Below, in pieces: positions 1-8,396 of a stretch of DNA of 42,515 nucleotides; the stretch's first letter is position 1, and the number at the start of each line of letters is the position of its first letter. The notes below the pieces were generated by a model that was given only the letters and a program-made list of their open reading frames with translations, was not told the origin of the DNA and made no database searches. The stretch is from Nostoc linckia FACHB-104 (lineage in GTDB: Bacteria; Cyanobacteriota; Cyanobacteriia; Cyanobacteriales; Nostocaceae), in the NCBI RefSeq assembly GCF_014696615.1, contig NZ_JACJQJ010000074.1, forward strand, positions 1-42,515, written 5' to 3'. A program made the position numbers and the translations under genes.

Positions 1-213
1 AATTACCAACTTAACCCCGGAAAGGCAATGGATTCTCCAGTTTTTTGGTGCTCCTTGTCGAAAATATTATCTTCTTTATTAACTAACCTGCGGAATGTCG
101 GATACAATACGGTTTGGATAAGTTAATGAGGCTGAGAAAGCAAGAGTATTATTGTTCCAATACTGCTCGGTTAAGGATTTTCAACTCGGAATTTGGTTTG
201 GGGAAATGGTGTA

Positions 214-255
214 CCCCTGCGGGGAAGCAAGCTACGCGTAGCGTCTCCGCAGGAG
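214..255. repeat. Palindrome-rich cyanobacterial interspersed repeat
   Basis: Three small palindromes follow one another: CCCCTGCGGGG (214-224), GCTACGCGTAGC (231-242) and CTCCGCAGGAG (245-255). The core CGCGTAGCGTC followed by a CCGCAGG block recurs at 31830-31849, which shows it is a dispersed repeat and not part of a gene. The rest of 1-406 holds no gene I can support; short frames across it run through this repeat and look unlike protein. Confidence 0.7.
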
Positions 256-406
256 AAAGGGTAAGGGTTAAAGGTTTTTTCTTGCCCCTTTTCCCCTTCC
301 CCTTTTTGGGAAAAACCTCCTACTACACTTGAGACGCGGCTGCTGAACCCCAGTCTCTTAATCTTTTCAATATTAAGGGTCTTGTTCAAGACTCCTGTAA
401 AATTTC

Positions 407-832
407 ATGCAGCCAAAAAATCTTCAACGTCTCTTGCGTGCTTTAGGACGGCAGGGTTTGAATGTCACTTATAGCGATGTCTACGACGGGCTACACCTAC
501 GCACCTATTCTGTTCGTCTTGCTAATTCTCCTGATACCCCAGCAGCAGAAGTTCTGTTACCGGAAGGCTTTCCTGTAGAAGCTAAAGCACTCAAAAAATT
601 AGCAAATCTTGCTAACGTGCGCCATCCCGCGGGTGGATGTGTTTGTCGTGCTTGTACTACCCCTGATTTTCACCCTGGCGATGCTGGCGTTGCTATTGGA
701 TCGGTGGTGGAAACTGTCGATCAAGTTATTCCTGGTGCTATCGGTTCTGACATTAACGCTCTTTCAAGAAACCGCATTTCTACTATACTTATCAGCGAAT
801 TGCTTTCAAACCTTGCATTAATTCACTTATAA
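407..832 (+). pseudogene. Truncated RtcB-like RNA ligase gene (N-terminal part only)
   Basis: The translation carries the N-terminal hallmarks of RtcB-family tRNA/RNA ligases: VRHPAGGCVCRACTTPDFHPGDAG (residues ~71-94, split here as VRHPAGGCVCRAC then TTPDFHPGDAG), AIGSVVETVDQVIPGAIGSDIN (ending at residue 117), matching the family pattern of PD-H-G, IGGV and VIP-AVG-DI. Immediately after SDIN, where the family continues with CGM and the catalytic domain, the frame changes to 24 unrelated residues and stops at 832. RtcB proteins are several hundred residues, so the metal-binding and guanylylation histidines are missing. The stretch at residues ~22-46 also looks unlike family members and may be a second rearrangement. 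I infer a gene remnant, probably non-functional as a ligase. No clear ribosome binding site precedes the ATG. Confidence 0.75.
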
Positions 833-940
833 AAATTAGTTTAGCTAATATTGTTTCATATTATTACAGATTGTATACAAATAGTCAGTTAATTGATATT
901 AGACTGCTTGACATCTGCAAAATTCGCGATATTGCACATC

Positions 941-1072
941 AAATTTGAGATTTTAGATTTTGGATTGAACATTCACAACTTAAGATTTAAAAAAGTTTGT
1001 TTGCTTCATGAAATGATTAGAGCAAGCAAGATTAATTTGTGAAATAAATCCAAAATCCAAAATCCAAAATGG
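941..1072. repeat. Inverted repeat pair with AATCCAA heptamers
   Basis: The left arm (941-966) reads as TTTGAGATTTTAGATTTTGGATT and the right arm (1046-1072) holds three perfect tandem AATCCAA heptamers (1047-1067), roughly the reverse complement of the left arm. The pair encloses about 80 bp of AT-rich DNA. This layout is typical of dispersed intergenic repeats in heterocystous cyanobacteria. The remaining gap between 833 and 1082 shows nothing else. Confidence 0.55.
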
Positions 1073-1082
1073 ATTGGTTTAG

Positions 1083-1520
1083 TTATAACCATTCTTCTGT
1101 AAAGGTGTATTCTCCTGAACTGAAAACTGGAATCGGTTGTGGTTCCTGTTTTACTGGAGTTGGTTGTTTAATCTGACAACTTTCACTAGAGTGATTCTGT
1201 TCTTGATGGTGAAGCGATGAAAAGTGAGATTCAGCGTGATGTGCTGAAGGTTGGACATCGCTTTCAACAATGTCGGATTGTGGTTGAACTAACTCAATAT
1301 TTGAGACTTGAGTATGGGAAGGTGATAAGGTAACGCGGGTAATCTTACCACCAAGGCGATTAATACCCTGAATCGTTTGAGATAGACAACTATAAGGAAT
1401 TGTCTTGATGTACTTTGCCTTCCGCATTAATGCTCGATGACAGCCCCCTGTCACTTCAATTGTCACTTGGCGATCGCTATAGTCACTAAAATCGCCAGGA
1501 TCAATTATTGTGGTTGCCAT
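1083..1520 (-). CDS. CpcD-type phycobilisome linker domain protein with long acidic/His/Gln tail
   Basis: Residues ~18-65 form a CpcD-like domain (Pfam CpcD family). The motif IPYSCLSQTIQGINRLGGKI (41-60) is the signature seen in the small rod-capping linker CpcD, in ApcC, and in the N-terminus of phycobilisome-bound FNR. The last ~75 residues are polar, rich in Ser, His, Gln and Glu, and low complexity, ending in FTEEWL. CpcD itself is ~80 residues, so this 145-residue protein is the domain plus a disordered-looking extension. I chose the ATG at 1520 because GGTGA lies 6-10 bases upstream; an in-frame start at 1553 would add 11 residues without that support. No phycobiliprotein genes are adjacent. 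A role at phycobilisomes is inferred from the domain only. Confidence 0.75.
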   Translation of the reverse strand: MATTIIDPGDFSDYSDRQVTIEVTGGCHRALMRKAKYIKTIPYSCLSQTIQGINRLGGKITRVTLSPSHTQVSNIELVQPQSDIVESDVQPSAHHAESHFSSLHHQEQNHSSESCQIKQPTPVKQEPQPIPVFSSGEYTFTEEWL

Positions 1521-1685
1521 ACAAATCACCTTGAATTTCGATGCTGTTAGCAACTTATCATCAACCTGAATCGACGGACAACCGAAGTATTAAGTAAATG
1601 AATTACATACTGTAATGAAAAGGCAACAGAGAAATCTCCATAATTAAAATTAGGGTGCAATTAAATTATGGGTTCTTAATTTTTC

Positions 1686-2165
1686 TTAATAAGGTGTGCC
1701 GTCTTTATGGGTAAACTGCCACTTACCTTCTACAAGTAAAGCTTGAATATCGTCATCGGGATATGTGCCTTCATCCCCTGGGGTGCGATCGCCTATTTCT
1801 AGGTATAAAACTTCCTCTGAGGTTTCGTTGATGAGGTTGTGTCCGTTCCCTGTCCCCGCCTGGAAGCCTGCACACATACCAGGTGAGAGTTGAGTTCGCC
1901 CTTCATCAGTTTGTAGCGTGGGGTTCCCCTGCAAAATGTAGATGAACTCGTCTTGCTTAGAGTGAGCATGACGCAGGGCAGAAATTGCATTTGGCGCTAA
2001 TCGTGTGAGGTTGACACCAAAGTTCGTTATACCAAATAAGTCGCCCAGGGGACGTTTTTCCCTACCCGCCATGCGAGAGGCGAACGGTTCTGGATAGTTT
2101 GTCGGCTTAGTACGCAGCGGTGCTTCAGTTGCGATGATAGCAATTGGATTGATCGGTGATGCCAT
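1686..2165 (-). CDS. Cupin-domain protein
   Basis: A 159-residue single-domain cupin. Cupin motif 1 is seen around residues 64-83 (LRHAHSKQDEFIYILQGNPTLQ: H66, H68, E73 as likely metal ligands), and motif 2 around residues 93-112 (PGMCAGFQAGTGNGHNLIN, with H109 as the likely last ligand). The length fits stand-alone cupins of the COG3837 type, sometimes described as transcriptional regulators or sugar-modifying enzymes; substrate cannot be told from sequence. It lies alone on the minus strand between the CpcD-domain gene and a receiver-domain remnant, with 165 bp downstream of it, so it is probably its own transcription unit. Confidence 0.8.
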   Translation of the reverse strand: MASPINPIAIIATEAPLRTKPTNYPEPFASRMAGREKRPLGDLFGITNFGVNLTRLAPNAISALRHAHSKQDEFIYILQGNPTLQTDEGRTQLSPGMCAGFQAGTGNGHNLINETSEEVLYLEIGDRTPGDEGTYPDDDIQALLVEGKWQFTHKDGTPY

Positions 2166-2285
2166 AAAAGCGCTCTAAAAACAGAAGATGAGGGCTAACA
2201 TAATTATTATGCTGAAACAAGCAACATCAAAGGCGATCGCACTTATGAAAGGAGTCAAGCGATTGCTCTATCATTCAGAGAAACG

Positions 2286-2481
2286 ATGATGCTAGATATG
2301 AATGGTATTGCTACCTTTCAGGCGCTCCAATCTGATGCTGACTGAAACTGAACAAATTCCGGTTATCCTTTTAATTGCCATAGCACAAACGGCAGAAAAG
2401 CATCAGTTTCATGATTTGGGATTCCGTGGTGTAATTACCAAACCCTTGAACTCTCTAGAACTGAAAATTTTTTATTGGTAG
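2286..2481 (+). pseudogene. Remnant of a response-regulator receiver domain
   Basis: In one frame 2286-2345 gives MMLDMNGIATFQALQSDAD then a stop; in another frame 2338-2481 gives TETEQIPVILLIAIAQTAEK, a short link, then GFRGVITKPLNSLEL and a stop. Joined, these are the second half of a CheY-like domain: MNGIATFQAL after the phosphoacceptor, IPVILLxA (beta-4) and GVITKP with the conserved Lys-Pro. The phospho-Asp region is already degraded, and a frameshift separates the halves. It ends just inside the 5' edge of the next gene, also a response regulator, so it is likely the decayed end of an upstream two-component gene. Confidence 0.7.
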
Positions 2482-2489
2482 CTGCATCC

Positions 2490-4448
2490 ATGAAAATTTT
2501 GCTTGTAGAAGATGATGACGTATTAATTAAGGTTCTGACCAAAATTTTGACAACCCAGAACTATATTGTAGATGTTGTCAAAGATGGGGAAATGGGCTGG
2601 ACTTATGGCTCCACCTTTGAGTATGACCTCATATTACTGGATATCATGCTGCCAAAGTTGGATGGCATTAGCTTATGCAAGCGTTTCCGGACACAAGGAT
2701 ACACTGTCCCGATTCTATTGCTGACAGCTCAAGATAACATTACCGCCAAAGTACAAGGGTTAGATGCAGGTGCAGATGACTATGTTGTTAAACCCTTCGA
2801 GCAGGTAGAACTCATAGCCAGGATTCGCGCATTGCTGAGACGCGGAAGTAACAATCCTTTTCCCTTGTTAACTTGGGGGGATTTACTACTTAATCCTAGT
2901 ACTTGTGAAGTGACTTACAACGGCCGCCCCCTGAACCTGACAACGATGGAATATGATTTGCTAGAACTGTTACTGCGGCAATGTCAGCATGTCTTTAGTA
3001 GTGAAGAACTTCTAGACAGGTTATGGTCTTCAGAAGATTTTCCCTCTGAGGCTACAGTACGTTCCCATATTCGGCGGCTGCGGCACAAACTAGTGGCTGC
3101 GGGTGCCCCCCATGATTTTATTGCTACCATGCATGGACGGGGCTACTACCTGAAAGCGCCTAGCACCGAAGAAGTGACCGATTTATCGGCAACACCACCA
3201 GAAAATAATTCTCAAAGCGTTTCTGTAATAGCTACATCTAGAGAAACCCAGAGCGATCGCCCACAGCATTTGATGCCGCCAGACTCGCAACAACAATACC
3301 TGGCATTTCTCAATGAGACTTGGACAAGGACTAAACCGCAAAGTCTTGACCAGATGGCTATTTTATTACAAACCGTTAGAGACTTACAAACCAATCAACT
3401 TACAGCCCAGCAACAAGCACAAGCACAACAGGTAGTTCACAAACTCGCAGGGACTTTGGGAATTTTTGGGCTAACCAAAACAATGCACATTGCACGGCAA
3501 TTGGAGTATTGGTTAGGCGGTCGAGAACCACTGCAACCAAAACACGCACCATTAATGAAAACTCTGGTAACGGCTTTGCAGCAAGATATTGACCATACCA
3601 CACTGATTCAAATGTCTCAGATTCCCGCTGGACAGTCACCGCTGTTGCTAATTATTAGTTCGGATACTGAGTTTAACCAGTCAATTGTAGCTGTAGCAGC
3701 AAGCCGAGGAATTCGCATTCAGATTGCTCCAGCCGCAGATGTGGCTCAAGCCTTGCTCACAAACAAATCTGTTTTGGATGGTTTAGGAGAAGATCCCGAT
3801 GTCATCCTGATGCGGTTACCCTCAATTCCATCTAGATCGGAAGTCATCGATCAGCCTAACCCCGAGATCAGTAACTTTTGGGAGACATTGCAGACATTCG
3901 CACAATGTTACCCTAACTTGCCAATAGTCGTCATCGGCGATCGCGGTGACATGGGCGATCGCTTGGAAGCAATGCGGCGGGGTGGAAAACTTTTTTTAGT
4001 AACGCCAACTCCAGCAGAGCAAGTGATTGATACTGTAGTCAATTTATTACGAGATCCAGAAGTTCCCAACAAGGTCATGATCCTTGATGACGATCAAGAT
4101 TGGTTACGCACTCTCCCTACCTTGCTGAAACCCTGGGGATTCAAGGTAACAACCCTTGCCGATCCACAACAATTTTGGACAGTACTCCAAGCAGTTGCTC
4201 CCGATGCTTTGGTGTTAGATGTAAATATGCCACAAATCAATGGATTTGAACTCTGCCAAATTCTCCGCAGCGATCCCCATTGGCAGCGTTTACCAGTATT
4301 ATTTCTGAGTGTGTCAACAGATTCCACTACCCAGAATCAAGCTTTTGCTGTTGGTGGTGATGATTATCTGTGTAAACCTGTTAAAGGCGTGGAATTAGCT
4401 AACCGGATTCTGCGGCGGTTACAAAGAGTGAGAGCTTGGGCAAATTGA
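2490..4448 (+). CDS. Multidomain response regulator (REC - OmpR winged helix - Hpt - degenerate REC - REC)
   Basis: Domains in order: receiver 1-115 with D8/D9, phosphoacceptor D51, T79 and K101; OmpR/PhoB winged helix ~127-222 (TMEYDLLELLL, VRSHIRRLRHKL, GRGYYL); a polar linker; an Hpt-like helical domain ~265-370 with VVHKLAGTLGIFGL, H317 being the likely phosphorylated His; a receiver-like domain ~383-505 whose phospho-Asp position reads VILMRLPS, so it cannot be phosphorylated normally; and a full C-terminal receiver ~528-640 (MILDDD, D577 in LVLDVNMP, CKPV). It thus combines DNA binding with phosphorelay input. No histidine kinase gene is adjacent, so the partner must be elsewhere. I chose the ATG at 2490; a TTG at 2475 would add MVAAS, which does not look like the family. 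The ribosome binding site is weak. Confidence 0.9.
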   Translation: MKILLVEDDDVLIKVLTKILTTQNYIVDVVKDGEMGWTYGSTFEYDLILLDIMLPKLDGISLCKRFRTQGYTVPILLLTAQDNITAKVQGLDAGADDYVVKPFEQVELIARIRALLRRGSNNPFPLLTWGDLLLNPSTCEVTYNGRPLNLTTMEYDLLELLLRQCQHVFSSEELLDRLWSSEDFPSEATVRSHIRRLRHKLVAAGAPHDFIATMHGRGYYLKAPSTEEVTDLSATPPENNSQSVSVIATSRETQSDRPQHLMPPDSQQQYLAFLNETWTRTKPQSLDQMAILLQTVRDLQTNQLTAQQQAQAQQVVHKLAGTLGIFGLTKTMHIARQLEYWLGGREPLQPKHAPLMKTLVTALQQDIDHTTLIQMSQIPAGQSPLLLIISSDTEFNQSIVAVAASRGIRIQIAPAADVAQALLTNKSVLDGLGEDPDVILMRLPSIPSRSEVIDQPNPEISNFWETLQTFAQCYPNLPIVVIGDRGDMGDRLEAMRRGGKLFLVTPTPAEQVIDTVVNLLRDPEVPNKVMILDDDQDWLRTLPTLLKPWGFKVTTLADPQQFWTVLQAVAPDALVLDVNMPQINGFELCQILRSDPHWQRLPVLFLSVSTDSTTQNQAFAVGGDDYLCKPVKGVELANRILRRLQRVRAWAN

Positions 4449-4606
4449 TTATGGGGCATTGGGCATTGGTAACAGGCCCAGGCAAAGCAGCGATAAGATG
4501 ACTGTCGGGCTTTTAGCCTGGAACAACGAGACTTGCTCAAATGCTACTCAAATCTTTTGCAAAGCGATAGCCTTGAAGGAGAATCGCTCACTTATCTTAA
4601 TTGGCT

Positions 4607-6829
4607 ATGTTGCCTACACCAAAAAGATTTTGGACACCTAAACACTGGGCTAGCTGGAAGCCATTCGGCATTGGTGAACAGTACCCAAATAACTACTGGG
4701 AAGTTTTTCGGGCAATTTGGTTGTCTCGCAAGCAGCTACCCTATGCATGGAATATTTTGAATCAGGGTGTCTGCGATGGTTGCGCTTTGGGAACCACGGG
4801 GATGAAAGACTGGACGCTGGATGGTCTGCATCTGTGCAATGTGAGGCTGCGGCTGTTACAGATGAATACTATGCCAGCTTTTGACCCAAAATTGCTGGAG
4901 GATATTTCAGCGCTGCAAACCCTAAGAAGTGCTGAATTGCGAGATTTGGGAAGGCTTCCCTACCCAATGATCCGCCAACGAGGGGATAAGGGTTTTCGCC
5001 GTGTGAGTTGGGATGAAGCGCTAAAAGTCATTGCTAGCCGGATTAGTGCTACTACACCAGACCGTCTCAGCTTTTACATTACCAGTCGCGGCACGGTAAA
5101 TGAGACTTACTACGCTACGCAAAAAGCTGTGCGGGCAATGGGCAGTAATAATATTGATAACGCTGCCCGAATTTGTCACTCTCCTAGCACCGCAGGTTTA
5201 AAGTCTACACTGGGTGCGGGGGCTACTACTTGTTCTTATAAAGACTGGATTGGTACTGATTTATTAGTCTTTATTGGCTCTAATGTGGCTAACAATCAGC
5301 CTGTTACAGTTAAATATCTCCACTATGCCAAGAAAGCTGGGACAAAAATTGTTGTAATTAACACCTACCGCGAACCGGGAATGGAACGTTACTGGGTTCC
5401 CTCAATTGTGGAAAGTGCTTTATTTGGCACCAAGTTTGCGGAAGATTTCTTTCTCGTCAGCTTGGGCGGAGATATGGCATTTATCAACGGCACAATTAAG
5501 CATATGATTGCTAACGATTGGGTAGATCAGTCGTTTATTGATAATTACACTGCTGGTTTTGCAGAACTTAAGGCAGTATTAGCAAAGCAATCTTGGGAAG
5601 AATTAGAGCAACTTTCTGGAAGCACCCGCGAGCAAATGTATAGCTTTGCCAAAATGGTTGCAGAAGCCAACAAAGCTGTATTTGTTTGGAGTATGGGAAT
5701 TACGCAACATGAATGTGGTGAAGACAATGTCCGCAGTATTATCAACTTAGCTCTTACCAAAGGTTTTGTCGGTCGGGAAGGCTGCGGTTTAATGCCAATT
5801 CGGGGTCATTCTGGGGTGCAGGGTGGTGCAGAAATGGGATGTTACGCCACGGTTTTTCCTGGGGGTAAGCCAATAACTGCGGAAAATGCTGCTGAATTAG
5901 GGGAAATTTGGGGTTTTGAAGTACCTGTAACTCAGGGTTTAATTGCGCCAGAAATGATTAATGCTGCACATCAAGGAAAATTAGATGTGTTGTTTTCTGT
6001 GGGGGGTAATTTTTTAGAAGTTCTCCCAGAACCAGATTATGTAGAAGAGGCTTTGCAGCGCATTCCTTTGCGAGTACACATGGATATTGTGCTTTCTAGT
6101 CAAATGTTAGTAGAACCAGCAGATATGGTAGTACTATTACCTGCAACAACTCGCTACGAAATCCCAAGTGGGGTAACAGAAACTAGCACTGAAAGACGGA
6201 TAATTTTCAGCCCAGAAATATCAGGGCCGCGCATTGGCGAAGCGCGTCCAGAATGGGAAGTATTTATGAATTTAGCAATACGGATAAAACCAGATTTAGC
6301 AGATAAATTATATTTTGAAAATACAGCTGCTATGCGGCAAGAAATTGCTCGAGTTGTTCCCCAATATGCAGGAATTCAACATTTACAACAGCAGGGCGAT
6401 CAGTTTCAGTATGGTGGTTCACATCTGTGCTTTGGCTGGAATTTTTATACAGCAGATGGCAAAGCGCATTTTACACCTTTATCACCACCACAAAAACAAT
6501 TATCTGTGGGTTATTTTTTAGTAGCAACTCGTCGGGGTAAACAATTTAATAGTATGGTGCAGGAACGCAAAGATGCGATTACAGGTGCAGTCAGAGAAGC
6601 CATATTTATGAATACTGCTGATGCAGCAAAATTAGGTTTAAAAGATGGAGATCAGGTAATTCTCAAAAATGATTTAGGTGAGTTCACTGGACAAGTTTAT
6701 TTAGCACCTATTCAACCAGGCAATTTACAAGTACATTGGCCAGAAGGAAATATACTTCTCGATAAAACTAAACGTTCTGTAGAAGGCGTACCAGATTATA
6801 ATGCGATCGCTCGCCTAGAAAAAATCTGA
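4607..6829 (+). CDS. YdeP/FdhF-like molybdopterin oxidoreductase alpha subunit
   Basis: A ~740-residue molybdopterin oxidoreductase of the FdhF/YdeP clade. The N-terminus has GVCDGCALG (C56, C59) and LHLC (C77), in the place of the [4Fe-4S] ligands of formate dehydrogenase H, but the usual third Cys of CxxCxxxC is a Thr. NAARICHSPSTAGL places C190 where E. coli FdhF has selenocysteine, so the Mo ligand is probably Cys. The middle carries the nucleotide-binding folds (LLVFIGSNVANNQPV, GREGCGLMPIRGHSGVQGG) and the C-terminus (~620-735) is the molydop-binding barrel. FdhD follows 42 bp downstream, which supports a sulfurated Mo cofactor. No Fe-S or cytochrome subunit is nearby. Substrate is unknown; E. 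coli YdeP is linked to acid resistance. The ATG at 4607 is preferred over TTG 4601. Confidence 0.88.
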   Translation: MLPTPKRFWTPKHWASWKPFGIGEQYPNNYWEVFRAIWLSRKQLPYAWNILNQGVCDGCALGTTGMKDWTLDGLHLCNVRLRLLQMNTMPAFDPKLLEDISALQTLRSAELRDLGRLPYPMIRQRGDKGFRRVSWDEALKVIASRISATTPDRLSFYITSRGTVNETYYATQKAVRAMGSNNIDNAARICHSPSTAGLKSTLGAGATTCSYKDWIGTDLLVFIGSNVANNQPVTVKYLHYAKKAGTKIVVINTYREPGMERYWVPSIVESALFGTKFAEDFFLVSLGGDMAFINGTIKHMIANDWVDQSFIDNYTAGFAELKAVLAKQSWEELEQLSGSTREQMYSFAKMVAEANKAVFVWSMGITQHECGEDNVRSIINLALTKGFVGREGCGLMPIRGHSGVQGGAEMGCYATVFPGGKPITAENAAELGEIWGFEVPVTQGLIAPEMINAAHQGKLDVLFSVGGNFLEVLPEPDYVEEALQRIPLRVHMDIVLSSQMLVEPADMVVLLPATTRYEIPSGVTETSTERRIIFSPEISGPRIGEARPEWEVFMNLAIRIKPDLADKLYFENTAAMRQEIARVVPQYAGIQHLQQQGDQFQYGGSHLCFGWNFYTADGKAHFTPLSPPQKQLSVGYFLVATRRGKQFNSMVQERKDAITGAVREAIFMNTADAAKLGLKDGDQVILKNDLGEFTGQVYLAPIQPGNLQVHWPEGNILLDKTKRSVEGVPDYNAIARLEKI

Positions 6830-6871
6830 ATCTAGCGATCGCACAAAGATTAACTACAGAAATTTCCAGAG

Positions 6872-7720
6872 ATGATCGCTATGAATAGGCGAATTGGCAG
6901 CAAAACTAAAGCCACAGTCAGAGTTGTAGAAAATGGCAAAATACGTACCCATATCGATCATCTCACCACAGAGGAACCTTTAGAAATTCGCTTAATTTCC
7001 CCAAACCGCACGGTAGCTATTACTATGCGAACTCCAGGAGCAGATTTTGAATTAGCTGCTGGTTTTCTTTATAATGAAGGTGCGATTAGCTGTAAGCAAG
7101 ATATTCAACGTATCAGCTATTGTGTGGATGAATCAATTGATGGCGAACAACGCTACAACATTGTGAATGTACAATTACGCTCAGGATTAATTGCAGATTT
7201 ACAACCTTTAGAACGTCATTTCTACACGAATAGCGCTTGTGGAGTTTGTGGTAAAGCTAGTTTGGAAGCTTTGCGACTCAGAGATTATCCAGTAATTTCT
7301 TCAGAGTTAAGAATCAAGCCTGAGATTATTTACAGCTTACCTGATAAATTGCGTTCTGCTCAAGGCATTTTTAGGGCTACTGGAGGTTTACACGCTGCGG
7401 CTTTATTTGACTTGCAAGGACAACTTTTAAACTTGCAAGAAGATGTGGGGCGACACAATGCATTAGATAAATTGATTGGTACAGCTTTGTTAAGTGATGA
7501 ATTACCTTTCAATCATCATATTGTGATGGTAAGCGGGCGTTCTAGCTTTGAAATTTTGCAAAAGTCCGTCGCGGCTGGTGTACCTATTGTTTGTTCTGTT
7601 TCTGCACCTAGTAATTTGGCTGTATCTGTCGCTCAAGAATTTGGCATTACCTTAATTGGATTTCTGCGTGGGCAAAAATTTAATGTGTACACTGGTTGGG
7701 AAAGAATAGACGCAGCATAA
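6872..7720 (+). CDS. fdhD: Formate dehydrogenase accessory sulfurtransferase FdhD
   Basis: FdhD transfers sulfur from a cysteine desulfurase to the bis-MGD cofactor of formate dehydrogenase-type enzymes. The 282-residue length is normal. The catalytic CxxC is visible as SACGVCGKASLEAL (C123, C126); other family blocks are EEPLEIRL, TPGADFELAAGFLYNEGAI, GGLHAAALFD and EDVGRHNALDKLIG. It begins 42 bp after the molybdopterin oxidoreductase and is almost certainly cotranscribed, with that enzyme as client. ATG 6872 and ATG 6881 (MNRRIGS) are both possible starts. The C-terminus is complete (FGITLIGFLRGQKFNVYTGW). Confidence 0.95.
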   Translation: MIAMNRRIGSKTKATVRVVENGKIRTHIDHLTTEEPLEIRLISPNRTVAITMRTPGADFELAAGFLYNEGAISCKQDIQRISYCVDESIDGEQRYNIVNVQLRSGLIADLQPLERHFYTNSACGVCGKASLEALRLRDYPVISSELRIKPEIIYSLPDKLRSAQGIFRATGGLHAAALFDLQGQLLNLQEDVGRHNALDKLIGTALLSDELPFNHHIVMVSGRSSFEILQKSVAAGVPIVCSVSAPSNLAVSVAQEFGITLIGFLRGQKFNVYTGWERIDAA

Positions 7721-7742
7721 AGCATTATTTATTTCCTCAATT

Positions 7743-7841
7743 TATTTCTACGATCCTGATGGCATTTTGCTAGAGTTTGCAGCAAATACCCGCACTTTAG
7801 GCGATCCAGTTAGGGATTTACAATATCAGCCAGCTAAATAA
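7743..7841 (+). pseudogene. C-terminal fragment of a VOC/glyoxalase-like gene
   Basis: The frame 7743-7841 reads YFYDPDGILLEFAANTRT, then LGDPVRDLQYQPAK and a stop. YDPDG-LLEF is the metal-ligand strand near the end of glyoxalase/bleomycin-resistance (VOC) domains. The rest of the gene is absent upstream, since fdhD ends at 7720. A short but recognisable relic, lying 178 bp before an intact VOC gene. The remainder of 7842-8018 is AT-rich with nothing recognisable. Confidence 0.65.
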
Positions 7842-8018
7842 ATTAAGCCTCAATCAGTCTTTAATCATGGGGATGATCGAGATAGCCAGAAATTAAATAC
7901 TAAATTGACTGCTACTTGTGAGATAATCTGTGCGGGTAACAGTCAATTTATCTTACATAATCGGTAATAAGCTGTCACACATTTAAGCTGCATAATTAAA
8001 TGTATTTTAGTTTAAATT

Positions 8019-8396
8019 ATGGTTTTTCAATATACCGATGCACTCGTTACCATAGCAACAATTAACTTTGATGATTTAGTGAGTTTTTATACCAGTCTTT
8101 TAGCACAAAAACCAACAGCATTACTGCCTAATGTTTATGCAGAGTTTCAAATTTCGGGTTTGCGCTTAGGTATTTTTCAACCAAAAAACACACATCAAAC
8201 CGAATTTGAAACTACAGCCAAAAGTAAGATAAGTTTGTGTTTAGAAGTAAGTAACTTAGAAATTGCGATCGCTCACCTTACCAATTTGGGCTATCCCCCA
8301 CCCGGAAAGATTTCCGTCGCTTCCCACGGCAGAGAAATTTACGCTTACGATCCTGATGGTAATCGCTTGATTTTACATCAAGGGATTGGGGATTAG
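8019..8396 (+). CDS. VOC-family (glyoxalase/bleomycin-resistance fold) protein
   Basis: A 125-residue single VOC domain. It opens with a beta strand and the family helix (LVTIATINFDDLVSFYTSLL), continues with YAEFQISGLRLGIFQP, and ends with GREIYAYDPDGNRLILHQ. The final strand keeps a YDPDGN turn, but the usual Glu ligand after it (LLEF) is replaced by His (LILHQ), so metal binding and activity are uncertain. Members include lyases, dioxygenases and resistance proteins; the substrate cannot be assigned. It is separated from neighbours by AT-rich DNA upstream and a repeat-filled gap downstream. Confidence 0.8.
   Translation: MVFQYTDALVTIATINFDDLVSFYTSLLAQKPTALLPNVYAEFQISGLRLGIFQPKNTHQTEFETTAKSKISLCLEVSNLEIAIAHLTNLGYPPPGKISVASHGREIYAYDPDGNRLILHQGIGD

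Noticed and set aside
114-389. Two opposite small open frames near the left edge
   Set aside because: Both run through the palindromic repeat and have no ribosome site or protein-like pattern.
4459-4760. Two small open frames before the Mo enzyme
   Set aside because: They overlap its 5' end in other frames and contain no recognisable domain.
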